Shown: positions 1-9,593 of the stretch, piece after piece
Position numbering within the stretch: the stretch's first letter is position 1
Layout: every line of letters starts with the position of its first letter
NCBI GenBank assembly: GCA_009991425.1
Contig: JAACWH010000018.1
Span: 84,745 to 148,744, forward strand
Reading direction: 5' to 3'
Origin: Leptospira sp.
Lineage (GTDB): Bacteria > Spirochaetota > Leptospiria > Leptospirales > Leptospiraceae
DNA: 64,000 nt
Translations under genes and position numbers: made by a program
The notes under the pieces: model-generated
What the model was told of the DNA's origin: nothing
Databases searched by the model: none
The model's input: the letters and a program-made list of their open reading frames with translations, nothing else

Positions 1-252
1 GGATCAACAAGTTTAGACTTTTCCAGAGAGGGACCCCTGGGTATTACAGCGACAGATACAACAACATCAACTAGTATCTCTCAATCTGGAACCCTAAGTG
101 TTGCCTTAAATGGAAAAGCTACTCCGCCTAATTCCATGGGCTATGTAGTAGGCGGCTTGGAATTCAATTTACTTTTCCTTAAAATTCTCGTGGAAGGTAT
201 GGCTTCCAAGAATATTCAATCCGCCAATATTGGCGTCAAAGTTGCATTTTAG
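1..252 (+). CDS. Outer-membrane beta-barrel protein, C-terminal part
   Basis: An open frame runs from the window edge to TAG at 250-252 and gives 83 residues; the start lies outside. The piece is rich in Ser, Thr and Gly, alternates hydrophobic and polar residues, and ends IGVKVAF. A terminal aromatic residue after an alternating strand is the usual last strand of an outer-membrane barrel. It loosely resembles the end of DUF6588-type proteins common in Leptospira, but too little is visible to name a family. The next gene starts 67 bases downstream on the same strand. Confidence 0.6.
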   Translation, partial: GSTSLDFSREGPLGITATDTTTSTSISQSGTLSVALNGKATPPNSMGYVVGGLEFNLLFLKILVEGMASKNIQSANIGVKVAF

Positions 253-319
253 AAAAGAAAGCAAGCTAGAAAAATCATCTGGTATAGAAATTGCATCCTC
301 TTTCATAGAGGTCGATTCC

Positions 320-949
320 ATGCTATCAACTGCTGAAAAACACGACATATTGCCTAAAAAAATACTACATCTTTCTTGTGTACCTCGAAAAGATACTACT
401 CTACTCAAAATTACTGTTTCTAAAAACGAAATGGGGATTATTTACAGAGCTACCTCAGTCCTTTATGCTCATGGTTGGGATATTTTAGAAGCAGTTGCTG
501 AAACATCTGTAGAAGGTTATGTACAAGATGTATTTGTTGTTCGTTCTTTCAATGGAGACGATATGGATGAACCTACTCTTAGGCTCATTAGAAGAGATTT
601 GAATTCTTTATTTTTCGAAGGAGTTAGCGTTATTGATTACATGGAATCCCATGGTTTGATGAGAAATCGCTTCAACTACTTATCTGATCCAACTGCTGTT
701 GTAAAAATCTACAATCCTCTATCCTCTGATTTTTCTGTAATGGACATTCGAATGAAAGATAAACCAGGAGTTCTCTTTCAAATAACCCAAATTCTTTATC
801 TCTTTGGAGTTGATATCATTACTTTTACAGCTCTTACAGAAGATGGCCGAATCCGAGATTCATTCCTTCTAAGAATGGAGACTGGTGAAAAGTTAGATGA
901 GAAATTAATCTTCCCAAGATTGAAACAAGGTATTGAAGGTATTCTCTAA
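320..949 (+). CDS. Protein with two ACT domains (GlnD C-terminus-like)
   Basis: About 209 residues. Two regulatory ACT-like domains can be seen. The first, near residues 28-80, starts LLKITVSKNEMGIIYRATSVL; the second, near 138-200, holds DIRMKDKPGVLFQITQIL. This resembles the tail of PII uridylyltransferase GlnD without the catalytic part, so a small-molecule sensing role is inferred. I chose ATG 320 because AGAGG stands eight bases before it. A longer reading from TTG 230 has no ribosome site and would overlap the preceding gene. The 3' end overlaps the convergent gene at 946 by four bases. Confidence 0.8.
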   Translation: MLSTAEKHDILPKKILHLSCVPRKDTTLLKITVSKNEMGIIYRATSVLYAHGWDILEAVAETSVEGYVQDVFVVRSFNGDDMDEPTLRLIRRDLNSLFFEGVSVIDYMESHGLMRNRFNYLSDPTAVVKIYNPLSSDFSVMDIRMKDKPGVLFQITQILYLFGVDIITFTALTEDGRIRDSFLLRMETGEKLDEKLIFPRLKQGIEGIL

Positions 950-1773
950 TCTTCTAACCATCTTTCAATCTCGGAGAATACATCCTCAGTTGTTTCATCG
1001 CCCAGAAGCAGACTGCCCTGGTCGTAATCTTTTGCCATGCCATTTGCTATACTGAGTTCCATCCAAAGTTTAGGATTCTTTAACTTTCTATAAATTGGGT
1101 AAATGGATTCACTAGGACTTATGGAATCTATTTTTCCCCAATAAAAAGCAATAGGTATATCTGATGGAATATTTAATTCTGCTTCGGGTAAAATAACTTC
1201 AATCTCACCGCCCTTCCAATATTTCATTAAACCTGGATTTAGAAAAAATCTGGGATAAGGATGAAGATTCGTATTTTCTAGAAAGGAATCATACTGCTTA
1301 GGAAATGAATGAGGATAATTATAATCGAAACCAGTTCCTAAAAAAAATATCTTACTAGCCTTGGGTAGATCACTCGACCAGCCTCTATAAATATTTGATA
1401 TATGCCAACCACCTGTCGAAATTCCTCCGAGATTGTATTCAGAAATTTTTATATGACGCAGTAAATTTCTAAGAGCTTCTTGGGCTTGATCTAAATGATT
1501 CTTAGATTGATTCATCTGAATAAAGTACACTCTGTAATCTTTTTTTGTAAAAAAATGAATAAGGCTTTTATCATCATCGAAAAGTATTTCCGTTTTCCAA
1601 ATCGTTGGCGTAAAAAGAATCATTACTTTTTGTCCCGATTCATTGAATGATGAAATCGAATAATTCTGATTATTTAAATTAGAATCGAGTGAATAATCTT
1701 TTCTAATTAACTCATGATTGGAATGACAATTAAAGATACATACAATCAATATTAGTATTTTAATATATTTCAT
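946..1773 (-). CDS. Alpha/beta-hydrolase-like lipoprotein
   Basis: 275 residues. A hydrophobic N-terminus ends IVCIFNC, a plausible spirochaete lipobox with Cys16, so the protein is probably a lipoprotein. GISTGG near residue 118 matches the nucleophile-elbow pattern G-x-S-x-G of alpha/beta hydrolases, and the fold pattern of a short lipase/esterase follows. I cannot name the acid or the catalytic His with confidence, so it may be inactive. Its ATG overlaps the stop of the upstream hydrolase (ATGA, 1770-1773), indicating a coupled two-gene operon of related proteins. Substrate unknown. Confidence 0.7.
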   Translation of the reverse strand: MKYIKILILIVCIFNCHSNHELIRKDYSLDSNLNNQNYSISSFNESGQKVMILFTPTIWKTEILFDDDKSLIHFFTKKDYRVYFIQMNQSKNHLDQAQEALRNLLRHIKISEYNLGGISTGGWHISNIYRGWSSDLPKASKIFFLGTGFDYNYPHSFPKQYDSFLENTNLHPYPRFFLNPGLMKYWKGGEIEVILPEAELNIPSDIPIAFYWGKIDSISPSESIYPIYRKLKNPKLWMELSIANGMAKDYDQGSLLLGDETTEDVFSEIERWLED

Positions 1774-2864
1774 TGGTTTAGTTTAAGTTCCTTATTTCTA
1801 TCTACCAACCAATTCACTGCAGGTAGTAGAGCTTCTTCAGCAGCCTTCTTACCGATCAATAAATCAGTGTGGCCGTAATCTTGTGAATGTCCTTGGGATC
1901 TTCCTACTATATGGATTGATTTATCCTTTGATGAAATTTCATCGTAGACTCTGCGCGTAACATGAGAAGGTGAAAGATTATCTCTAGTTCCCCAAACAAC
2001 TAAGGTTGGAATTTGAATCTTATTAAGATTCGATGAATATACGATCTTTTTATCCTCTGACTCCACTACTCCATCTTCTGACCAATCAGCGAATTGTTGA
2101 ATTTCAGTTGGTGAAACATTATTCACAGATTGCAATCGTAGAGATTCTAATACATTTTCTTCAATATTCGGTTCATGATAGATCATATTTCCAATACCAG
2201 CTTCTGAGTATTTTAAGAGTGGAATTCTTTGCCTAGCTGCAGCAAGAGACTCTGTTGGAATAACAGGAATTATATAAGATAAAAAAGAGAAATGACTCAA
2301 CATTCGAAATGTCTTATTGGGTTCAGGGAAAAAGAAAGGAGAGCCAAAAGTAATTAAATTAGAAATTCGATCTTCCTTGTATGTTCCAAGTCTTGCATAA
2401 ACAACCATTCCCCCCATACTATGGCCTATCCAATTTACTTTATCAGCCTTAGATTTTTCTAATACTTCAGTAATAGCCGTATTGACATCTTCTTTAACAT
2501 AATCATCGAAATTATAATCATAGGTATGTTCACCAAACCAAATTCCTGGTTTCCCTGCTGCATTTCTACCACGTAGTTCTAGCAAATACACATCGAATCC
2601 TTGCTTTTGTAGAATTGAAACCAAGGAATTATCCTCATTTATCTTAAAATAATTGCGATTTGCAGCAAGGCCGTGACATAGAATAACTGGATTTTTTCTG
2701 GTAAATTTCTGAGAAGATGGAAAATATTCCAAACTTAGATTCCAATCATCCGTAGTTTTTGGATGAAACATTTTTCCTTGGAGGGCTATTTTTGGAGTGC
2801 TACATGAAATTAAAATTTGTAAACAAAAAGTAATACATAAAATTCTAGGAAAAATATTTCTCAT
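1770..2864 (-). CDS. Alpha/beta-hydrolase lipoprotein
   Basis: About 364 residues. The signal sequence ends LQILISCS, a good lipobox. The alpha/beta-hydrolase set is complete: HGLAANR (oxyanion strand), GHSMGG (nucleophile Ser), VVWGTRDNLSPS (acid Asp) and a C-terminal GHTDLL His. It is likely a membrane-anchored periplasmic lipase or esterase. ATG 2864 follows GAGG only three bases away; TTG 2873 is the alternative start, and both keep the signal peptide. The stop overlaps the start of the second hydrolase. It is divergent from the DUF4254 gene at 2961, so promoters for both must lie in the short gap between. Confidence 0.8.
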   Translation of the reverse strand: MRNIFPRILCITFCLQILISCSTPKIALQGKMFHPKTTDDWNLSLEYFPSSQKFTRKNPVILCHGLAANRNYFKINEDNSLVSILQKQGFDVYLLELRGRNAAGKPGIWFGEHTYDYNFDDYVKEDVNTAITEVLEKSKADKVNWIGHSMGGMVVYARLGTYKEDRISNLITFGSPFFFPEPNKTFRMLSHFSFLSYIIPVIPTESLAAARQRIPLLKYSEAGIGNMIYHEPNIEENVLESLRLQSVNNVSPTEIQQFADWSEDGVVESEDKKIVYSSNLNKIQIPTLVVWGTRDNLSPSHVTRRVYDEISSKDKSIHIVGRSQGHSQDYGHTDLLIGKKAAEEALLPAVNWLVDRNKELKLNQ

Positions 2865-2960
2865 TATCCTCAATGATCATAGAATCAAAAAGAACTCAAA
2901 CAGTTTTTCTGGATTTCTTTTTGATTGCCAATGTAAACAAACCTGAAATTCTGATCTCTA

Positions 2961-3572
2961 ATGGAAAACAAAGCTCATTTAGATGCAAAGCATGTAGTCT
3001 CCGTATTTCAGAAATCAGTAATTGATTGGCATAAAGAAGAAAAACCATCCAACAATCCTTATGATCCTCAGAGTATAGACCACACTCTCTACCAAAAGAA
3101 CCAAGTAGATACCATTCAGTGGCATATTGAAGACGAAATTCGTAGACCTGATATTCCATTAGAGGAAGTTGTAGCGCTCAAGCGTAAAATCGATGCCTTA
3201 AACCAAGATAGAACAGATACCGTCGAAAAATTAGATGATTTCGTAGGCGAATTAGTTAAAAATGTTACCGTTCAACCTGGCGCAAGACTGAATTCGGAAT
3301 CACCTGCCTGGCTTATGGACAGAATGTCCATCCTAGAATTAAAAATTTTTCATATGAAGGAACAAGTCGAAAGAAAAGATGCGAGTCCTGAACACCTTCA
3401 GAACTGTCAGAACAAATTAAACATACTAACTGAACAGAGAGAGGATCTCATCCTTTGCCTAGATGAATTGATTGAGGATTATGCAAAAGGAATTAGACGA
3501 TTTAAAGTCTATCGTCAGATGAAGATGTACAATGATAAAAATCTAAACCCATCTCTTTATAAGCAAAAATAA
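2961..3572 (+). CDS. DUF4254 domain protein
   Basis: 203 residues, no signal peptide, highly charged and helical. The N-terminal half (VIDWHKEEKPSNNPYD, then LYQKNQVDTIQWHIEDEIRR) matches the DUF4254 family as I remember it, a family usually found beside lipopolysaccharide glycosyltransferases. Here the stop TAA is followed at once by the ATG of a GT9 glycosyltransferase, so the two are surely co-translated. A role in surface glycan synthesis is inferred from that neighbour only. No catalytic motif is evident. Confidence 0.8.
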   Translation: MENKAHLDAKHVVSVFQKSVIDWHKEEKPSNNPYDPQSIDHTLYQKNQVDTIQWHIEDEIRRPDIPLEEVVALKRKIDALNQDRTDTVEKLDDFVGELVKNVTVQPGARLNSESPAWLMDRMSILELKIFHMKEQVERKDASPEHLQNCQNKLNILTEQREDLILCLDELIEDYAKGIRRFKVYRQMKMYNDKNLNPSLYKQK

Positions 3573-4628
3573 ATGAATTTATTAGTTATGCGATTTTCAG
3601 CTATGGGGGACGTTGCCTTGATGACCCCAGCCTTGGTTGCTATAGCCGCTGCCTATCCCAATGTACAGATCACCGTTGTAACTCGAGGCAACTTTTCTCC
3701 ATTCTTTTATAATATGCCAAATGTAAATGTGCTTGGAATCAATTTAAAAAAGTACAAAGGCATCAAAGGACTTTATAATCTATTTCATGAAATGAACGTG
3801 CTTGGTCCCTACCATTCAGTAATTGATTTACATTCAAGCATGAGATCAAGAATGATATCTCTCTTCTTTCGTTTAAAGGGAGTTAAGGTATTTAAGATAA
3901 TTAAGGGTCGAAGAGAAAAGCTCCAACAAGTCCGAAGATTTCGTAAGAAATTAAATCCTCTTCCTCATACTGTAGACCGTTATTTGAATGTTTTTCGAAA
4001 GGCAGGATTTGAAGCGCCCATTCGCAAAGGGCCTTGGATCAATGTTGATGGTTTAGCTAAGATTTATGCCAAAGAATACTTTCAATCCATCAAGCTTCCC
4101 AAGAAAGAAGGAATGTGGGTAGGCTTTGCCCCCTTTGCTGGTCACAAATTAAAAGAATGGCCTCTTCATAAATCAGAAAAATTAATTCCTATGATCTTAG
4201 AAGAATTTCCTGATGCTAAAATATTTTTATTTGGCTCCAAGGAAGAAGCGCCCATCTTACAAGCCTTACGTAGAGCAGATGAAAGAGTTTTTCTAGTTAC
4301 AGGTGGAAAGCTTGGAATTCGAGGTGAACTTGGAATTATGGAAAAAATGAATCTAATGATTGGAATGGATTCTTCTAACGTTCATATTGCGGCATTAATG
4401 AAAAAACCAGTGATTGGACTTTATGGAACGACGCATCCCTACTCTGGCTTTGGACCTTTTGCGCAAGAAGATGCAGGAGTATTGCAAGTTGACCTTCCTT
4501 GTCGACCTTGCTCAATTTACGGTAATACAACATGCTTTAGAAAAGATTTTGCCTGCATGGAAATGATCAATCCACAAGATGTGATTCGTAGAATTAAAAT
4601 TATTTTAAATTTGAATACAACCTGGTAG
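3573..4628 (+). CDS. Glycosyltransferase family 9 (heptosyltransferase-like)
   Basis: 351 residues. The start LLVMRFSAMGDVALMTPAL is the hallmark of GT9 ADP-heptose:LPS heptosyltransferase-like enzymes. The C-terminal donor-binding half has GMDSSNVHIAALMKKPVIGLYG, the usual family motif with Asp and His. The protein should act at the inner face of the inner membrane on a lipopolysaccharide core sugar; the sugar donor cannot be read from sequence. The gene begins directly after the DUF4254 stop codon with no spacer. A cluster of four Cys near the C-terminus (CRPCSIYGNTTC and FACMEM) is common in this family. Confidence 0.88.
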   Translation: MNLLVMRFSAMGDVALMTPALVAIAAAYPNVQITVVTRGNFSPFFYNMPNVNVLGINLKKYKGIKGLYNLFHEMNVLGPYHSVIDLHSSMRSRMISLFFRLKGVKVFKIIKGRREKLQQVRRFRKKLNPLPHTVDRYLNVFRKAGFEAPIRKGPWINVDGLAKIYAKEYFQSIKLPKKEGMWVGFAPFAGHKLKEWPLHKSEKLIPMILEEFPDAKIFLFGSKEEAPILQALRRADERVFLVTGGKLGIRGELGIMEKMNLMIGMDSSNVHIAALMKKPVIGLYGTTHPYSGFGPFAQEDAGVLQVDLPCRPCSIYGNTTCFRKDFACMEMINPQDVIRRIKIILNLNTTW

Positions 4629-4653
4629 CTTAACTTTTTATTTTAGAAAAACC

Positions 4654-6213
4654 TCATTCTTTAGGCTTAGTTAAAATTTCTACTAGGATGGGAGATATCC
4701 TCCAATCAAAACCTTTCAACACCAAAGGTTCATCTTTGTGTTCCCATTGCCAGACATTATAAGCCTGAATATTTCTTGTTGGTAGATTTTGGATGTAAAT
4801 AGAGACAAGCGCCATAGTGAAAAAAGCAAAACTATAGAGAATGGAGTATTGATTCCATCTTTTACGAAAATTAAACAGTAATATCTGAATACTTGGAATT
4901 ATTAAAAAAATTAAAAATATATTAGCATCAGTAAGGTAACGATAGCCATAAGAAAATCCTCCATGCCAAGTTAAACTCATAGAGTAGAAAATTAAATAAG
5001 AGCATACTGCTATCCATGAAAGTGAGTATTGTAATTGTTTTTTAGGTATTTTGATTAAATTCTTGAAGGAATAATATCTATACTTAGAAAATATTCTTCT
5101 AAAAGTAATAAACGACATCAAATAGATAGGAGAAAATACAAATAATCCATAAGCTGGTGAAAATAATAATCCATAAAAAGCTATAACCATTTGTTCTAAA
5201 CTTGAGTTCCAGAAACTAATAGCAAATAGGTATTTAATTATAAGTGGATAACCGCCCATAAAATGACCATACACATATAGATTTAATAAGAACCCGATAA
5301 TAAGTCCAAACCCCAAGGTAAATAATCGTATAACAATACTATTTTTATTTGGTTTATCCATTAATAGAATGGGGAATGCTAAAATTAAGGAATTTGGTCT
5401 CACCAAAAATAGCAGACTTAATACTATTCCCTTTCCTAAATTGGGCAATAGTAATGAAATCACCAAGAAAAATTCCACAATACCATGTTGCCAAAGTGTC
5501 TGAGATGAATTGGAATAATGGTTGGTAGCAAATGAAAATAAAATAAAAGCTATTAAGGAAGTTCGAAAAGAATATCTACGTGAAAGAAAAATCAATAATA
5601 ATAGAGATGTTAAACTAGCATAAAAAGAGGAAGAAAATTTTTCCAAAAGATAAATGAATATATTTCCTGAACTTGGATTATCAATATCTATATCAGATAA
5701 ACTAGGAATCTGAATCGGAAAGAGATTTAATAATTCTAAGATTAAATAATTCATATATGCAGGTAGCATTGGATATGCACTTAAGTATCCTTGCGAGGTT
5801 GGTAGAGCAAAATATTTATCTGGATGAAATTTTTTTATATCTGAGTTTTCAATCCAAGGATCAAGCAAAAAATTCGAGTTGTAATGCAAAGCAAAAGGTA
5901 GTAATTTCGATGGATGAGTATCCATAGAGGAGAGTATAATCTTTGATGAGGAATAGAAAATAAAAAGGGGAAGTAAAAAGAATAAGATTGGATTCTTAGA
6001 GATTATTAAATTTTTTTTTCCATCCCTTTTCTTTCTTAAAAAATAAAAAGCAATAATTCCAACTAAGATGGATATACTAAAATAAATCCATTTTACACTT
6101 TCAAAATGATTTCTAGATTCGTATGGATGCTTAAAATAATTTATTGTATATAAGATAAAAACTGCTATTTGAAAGCAGTAGAAGATCCATTTTTTTTGGA
6201 AAATAGCAGCCAT
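4654..6213 (-). CDS. Polytopic membrane protein, possibly GT-C-type glycosyltransferase
   Basis: 519 residues with roughly ten to twelve predicted membrane helices. After two N-terminal helices a soluble stretch reads LLPFALHYNSNFLLDPWIEN and ALPTSQGYLSAYPMLPAY. Later helices carry SQTLWQHGIVEFFL, and a short C-terminal soluble tail follows. The layout recalls integral-membrane (GT-C, PMT-like) glycosyltransferases, but I see no secure catalytic Asp pair, so function is open. It stands alone, convergent with the GT9 gene and divergent from fumarase. Neighbouring glycosyltransferases make an envelope role plausible. Confidence 0.7.
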   Translation of the reverse strand: MAAIFQKKWIFYCFQIAVFILYTINYFKHPYESRNHFESVKWIYFSISILVGIIAFYFLRKKRDGKKNLIISKNPILFFLLPLFIFYSSSKIILSSMDTHPSKLLPFALHYNSNFLLDPWIENSDIKKFHPDKYFALPTSQGYLSAYPMLPAYMNYLILELLNLFPIQIPSLSDIDIDNPSSGNIFIYLLEKFSSSFYASLTSLLLLIFLSRRYSFRTSLIAFILFSFATNHYSNSSQTLWQHGIVEFFLVISLLLPNLGKGIVLSLLFLVRPNSLILAFPILLMDKPNKNSIVIRLFTLGFGLIIGFLLNLYVYGHFMGGYPLIIKYLFAISFWNSSLEQMVIAFYGLLFSPAYGLFVFSPIYLMSFITFRRIFSKYRYYSFKNLIKIPKKQLQYSLSWIAVCSYLIFYSMSLTWHGGFSYGYRYLTDANIFLIFLIIPSIQILLFNFRKRWNQYSILYSFAFFTMALVSIYIQNLPTRNIQAYNVWQWEHKDEPLVLKGFDWRISPILVEILTKPKE

Positions 6214-6292
6214 GTTTGATTCAAATCTTCTTGCTATTTATAAAGTGTAAATTACTTTTAAATTATCAATTTTAAAAACCAAAGAGTTAACA

Positions 6293-7906
6293 ATGCCAGA
6301 ATTTTTTTATAAAGATCCATTTACTAATGCAAAAGAAGATAAGACCGAATACCGACTTTTAACTAAAAATTTCGTATCAACTGTAGAACTAGGTGGAAGA
6401 GAAATTCTTCAAATAGATCCTGAGGGATTGAGGCAGCTTGCCTACCAAGCAATGGTAGACGTTTCCTATTACCTACGAACTGCTCACTTAGAGAAAGTTT
6501 CTTCTATTCTTGATGATCCAGAAGCTACAGATAATGATCGTTTTGTTGCCAAGGCATTGCTGCGGAACTCAGCAATAGCTGCCGAAGGCAAATTGCCAAC
6601 CTGCCAAGATACTGGTACAGCCATTGTTGTTGGTAAGAAAGGTGAAAATGTTTTCACGGGTGCAAATGATGCAGAAGAACTATCTCGTGGAATCTTTAAA
6701 GCCTATACTGAGAAAACATTGAGGTATTCACAAGTGCTTCCACTCAACATGTATGAGGAAGTGAATTCAGGTTCCAACCTTCCCGCACAAATTGAACTTT
6801 ACGCAACACAAGGCAACAAATATGAATTTCTCTTTCTAGCAAAAGGTGGTGGTTCAGCTAATAAAACATTTCTTTTCCAAGAAACTAAGGCTTTATTAAA
6901 TCCTGAGTCATTGGAAAAATTTATAACTGAAAAAATGAAATCATTAGGGACTGCTGCTTGCCCGCCCTACCATATATCAGTTGTTATTGGAGGAACTTCG
7001 GCAGAATTCAATCTAAAGACAGTCAAGCTTGCTTCCACTGGTTATCTAGATAATCTACCTACTGAAGGAAACAAAGAAGGAATTGCTTTTAGAGATATTG
7101 AGCTTGAGCAAAAGATGCTGATAGCCGCGCAAAAAACAGGAATAGGTGCACAATTCGGTGGCAAATATTTAGCCCATGATCTTAAAATTGTTCGCCTACC
7201 TAGACATGGGGCATCTTGTCCGGTGGGAATAGGTGTGAGCTGCAGTGCAGATCGTAACATCAAAGCTAAGATAACCAAGGATGGAATCTTTTTAGAGAAA
7301 TTAGAATACAATCCAGCAAGATTTTTACCTCCCGAAGAGAAAGAAAGACTAAATGCAAATGTCGTTAAAATAGATTTAAACCAACCAATGAAGGACATCT
7401 TGGCTATTTTAACCAAACACCCTGTAAAAACAAGAGTTATGTTAACAGGAAGATTGGTAGTTGCACGTGACATTGCTCATGCTAAACTAAAGGCCTTGCT
7501 AGATTCAGGTAAGCCTCTTCCTGAATACTTTCGAAATCATCCGATCTATTACGCAGGTCCCGCCAAGACACCTGAAGGAATGCCATCTGGATCTTTTGGT
7601 CCTACTACAGCTGGAAGAATGGATAGCTATGTACCACTTTTCCAAGAACAAGGATTTTCACTTATCACATTAGCTAAAGGAAATAGGTCTAAAATTGTTA
7701 CTGAAAGTTGCAAAAAGAATGGCGGCTTCTATCTAGGCTCCATAGGAGGACCAGCAGCCCTACTCGCTAATGATAATATTAAGAAGGTGGAAGTTCTCGA
7801 TTTTCCCGAACTGGGAATGGAAGCAATTTGGTCGATTGATGTTGAAGATTTTCCTGCCTTCATTGTGGTCGATGACAAAGGCAATGATTTCTTTGAACAA
7901 TTATAA
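6293..7906 (+). CDS. fumA: Fumarate hydratase, class I (iron-sulfur)
   Basis: 537 residues, the full single-chain class I enzyme that interconverts fumarate and malate in the TCA cycle. The three cluster cysteines are visible: C104 in TCQDTG, C223 in GTAACPPYH and C317 in [10 protein letters not shown], at nearly the same numbers as in E. coli FumA/FumB. The C-terminal beta domain includes [12 protein letters not shown] and ends normally. The gene symbol marks the class only; fumA and fumB cannot be told apart here. It is monocistronic, with a hairpin terminator starting at the stop codon. Confidence 0.95.
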   Translation: MPEFFYKDPFTNAKEDKTEYRLLTKNFVSTVELGGREILQIDPEGLRQLAYQAMVDVSYYLRTAHLEKVSSILDDPEATDNDRFVAKALLRNSAIAAEGKLPTCQDTGTAIVVGKKGENVFTGANDAEELSRGIFKAYTEKTLRYSQVLPLNMYEEVNSGSNLPAQIELYATQGNKYEFLFLAKGGGSANKTFLFQETKALLNPESLEKFITEKMKSLGTAACPPYHISVVIGGTSAEFNLKTVKLASTGYLDNLPTEGNKEGIAFRDIELEQKMLIAAQKTGIGAQFGGKYLAHDLKIVRLPRHGASCPVGIGVSCSADRNIKAKITKDGIFLEKLEYNPARFLPPEEKERLNANVVKIDLNQPMKDILAILTKHPVKTRVMLTGRLVVARDIAHAKLKALLDSGKPLPEYFRNHPIYYAGPAKTPEGMPSGSFGPTTAGRMDSYVPLFQEQGFSLITLAKGNRSKIVTESCKKNGGFYLGSIGGPAALLANDNIKKVEVLDFPELGMEAIWSIDVEDFPAFIVVDDKGNDFFEQL

Positions 7907-7940
7907 AAACCTAACATTTTATAGGTTTTATAATTTTATT
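7906..7940 (+). terminator. Intrinsic terminator of fumarase gene
   Basis: Arms AAAACCTA (7906-7913) and TAGGTTTT (7922-7929) pair perfectly over eight bases around an eight-base loop and lead into a T-rich run. The left arm starts on the last base of the fumarase stop codon. No competing gene lies here. Confidence 0.6.
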
Positions 7941-7999
7941 TTGCAATACTATTTGGGTTAAGTATTCTTCATTTAATTCAAATAGAATCAAAAATCTAT

Positions 8000-8029
8000 A
8001 AGTTTATAGAGCTATAATTCTATAGACTT
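8000..8029 (-). terminator. Intrinsic terminator at the end of the tetR gene
   Basis: Arms at 8000-8010 and 8019-8029 pair over eleven bases with one mismatch, around an eight-base loop. The right arm is made of the last codons of the TetR gene and the loop holds its stop. Reading on the minus strand, a T run (ATTTTTG) follows, as expected for Rho-independent termination. Confidence 0.5.
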
Positions 8030-8608
8030 ATTTGGGATGGATGAAAGTAATAATAAAGCAGTCTTTGAAACGGATTTCAAGGGAAGATTGGACTTTTGAA
8101 GTTTGGCAAGAAGCAAAGCTCCTTCCCAAAGTGAAAATAAGCTAACTGAAAGATCATGTCCTTGCTTTTTAGAATAACCATGGATCTGGAAAAATTTTTC
8201 AAATCCCTCTATCCACCCATTGTATATTTTCATGCAGGTAGCCTGTAGCGAAGTATGAATCTGCATTGATTCCAAAGCAGATATTACAATAGGACAACCT
8301 TTTTTGTAGTTACTTTCCACCACTCGTCTCTCTAAAGCTAAGAAAATTTTTTTTGTAGCATATGTGGGCGAATTGGATTTTGACAAAATTTCTTGAAAAA
8401 TCATAGAAAACTCTCTACCGGATTGTTCCAATGCAAGACAGGCTAACTCCTCCTTTCCTCCAGGGAAATGAAAATACAAGGAACCTTTAGGGACATCTGA
8501 AATGTGAATAATTTCATTAATGCCAGTGGCTATGTATCCATTCTGCTCCAATGCTTGAGCTGTAGCATCGATCATTCTTTGTCTAGTATTATCCCCTTTA
8601 GAACCCAT
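8012..8608 (-). CDS. TetR-family repressor, LmrA/YxaF type
   Basis: 198 residues. The N-terminal helix-turn-helix (residues about 8-55) includes TRQRMIDATAQALEQNGY and the recognition segment VPKGSLYFHFPGGKEEL, which is characteristic of the LmrA/YxaF branch of TetR repressors. The C-terminal ligand domain holds KGCPIV, also typical. The gene faces a haloalkane-dehalogenase-like gene, and a near-palindrome matching the LmrA-type box stands 22 bases upstream of its start. It probably represses itself and that neighbour. The ligand is unknown. An inverted repeat at the stop codon should end transcription. Confidence 0.88.
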   Translation of the reverse strand: MGSKGDNTRQRMIDATAQALEQNGYIATGINEIIHISDVPKGSLYFHFPGGKEELACLALEQSGREFSMIFQEILSKSNSPTYATKKIFLALERRVVESNYKKGCPIVISALESMQIHTSLQATCMKIYNGWIEGFEKFFQIHGYSKKQGHDLSVSLFSLWEGALLLAKLQKSNLPLKSVSKTALLLLSSIPNKSIEL

Positions 8609-8629
8609 TATGCCATTCTGATGAAATAT

Positions 8630-8643
8630 ATAGAACGGTCTAT
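8630..8643. promoter_or_regulatory. Candidate TetR (LmrA-type) operator
   Basis: ATAGAACGGTCTAT is a 14-base dyad with one broken pair in the centre. It is close to the ATAGACCGGTCTAT box known for LmrA/YxaF repressors, and it lies between the tetR gene and the divergent hydrolase gene. Placement and match are seen; binding is inferred. Confidence 0.6.
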
Positions 8644-8688
8644 TATTTTTCTGGACAAATAATACCGATCTTAGCTACTATACTAAGA

Positions 8689-9579
8689 ATGAAACAAGAA
8701 GCAGTATTATGGAAAGCTAAAGGAAAGTATTTTCGATTTAAAGAATGGGATACTTTTTATTTTCAAGAAGGTAGAGGCGAGAATTTATTAATCATTCATG
8801 GTTATCCTTATAACAGCTATGAATGGAAACCAATTACAGATGAATTATCTAAATCTTATAGAATCACTGTTTTAGATTTATTAGGTATGGGTTTTTCTGA
8901 TAAACCAACAAATTATAATTATACGTTTCCAAATCAATGCAATATAATAGATGCTCTCTTAAAAGAATTGCAGATCAATGAAACACATATTTTTTGCCAT
9001 GACTTGGGCGTAAGCATTGTCCAGGAATTAATAGCAAGAGATTCACAAAATAATAATTAATTTAAGATTCTATCTTCAGCTTTCATGAATGGCGGTCTTT
9101 TTGTTGATGTCTACAAGCCACGACTAATCCAAAGACTTCTATCACAAACTCCAAAACCTATCGGGAAATTATTTACGAAACTTTTGTCGAAGAAAGCAAT
9201 AGAAAAATCTGTTTCAGAGGTTTTTGGAGAAAAGACTAAACCTTCTCAAGGTTTTCTAGATATACAATGGGACATTCTAAATTTTAAAGATGGCTTAAAT
9301 GTTACCCATCTACTCGGAAAAATGGTTTTTGATAAAAAGTTTTTCCAAGAACGATGGATCACTTCCCTGCAAGAAACAAAAATTCCACTTTGCTACATCT
9401 GTGGACCATACGATCCAAATTCTGGATTCCATATGGCAACTCGCTACAATGAATTAATACCAAATCCAATAGTTTATATGCTAGATGATAAAATTGGACA
9501 TTGGCCGCAGGTTGAAGATCCAAAATTAGTATTACAAACTTATGAAAAATTTAGATTAAGGATTAAGGATAAGAAATAA
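8689..9579 (+). pseudogene. Haloalkane-dehalogenase-like alpha/beta hydrolase, broken by in-frame stop
   Basis: Two stretches (8689-9057 and 9061-9579) lie in the same frame, split only by TAA at 9058-9060. Together they make one hydrolase of about 296 codons: oxyanion HGYP near residue 36, nucleophile Asp105 in CHDLG, a family-typical FMNGGLF directly after the stop, a later Asp in CGPYDPNSG and the His in GHWPQVEDP. A single base change (for example TTA to TAA) would explain the break. No frameshift is needed. The first piece could still be made but lacks the catalytic acid and His. It lies opposite the TetR gene, whose operator remains intact. Confidence 0.8.
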
Positions 9580-9593
9580 ATTATTTCTTATCC
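9567..9593. terminator. Palindrome spanning both stop codons (bidirectional terminator)
   Basis: Arms GGATAAGAAATAA (9567-9579) and TTATTTCTTATCC (9581-9593) are perfect complements around a single central A. They contain the stop of the plus-strand hydrolase (9577-9579) and the stop of the minus-strand GT4 gene (9581-9583). Both reading frames therefore end in Asp-Lys-Lys. A folded hairpin with A/U-rich flanks could stop transcription from either side. Confidence 0.6.

Noticed and set aside
2896..3159. An 87-residue minus-strand frame opposite the DUF4254 gene
   Set aside because: Antisense to a conserved family with a better start and operon context.
7042..7473. A 143-residue minus-strand frame inside fumarase
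   Set aside because: Antisense to conserved iron-sulfur enzyme sequence, no ribosome site and no family features.
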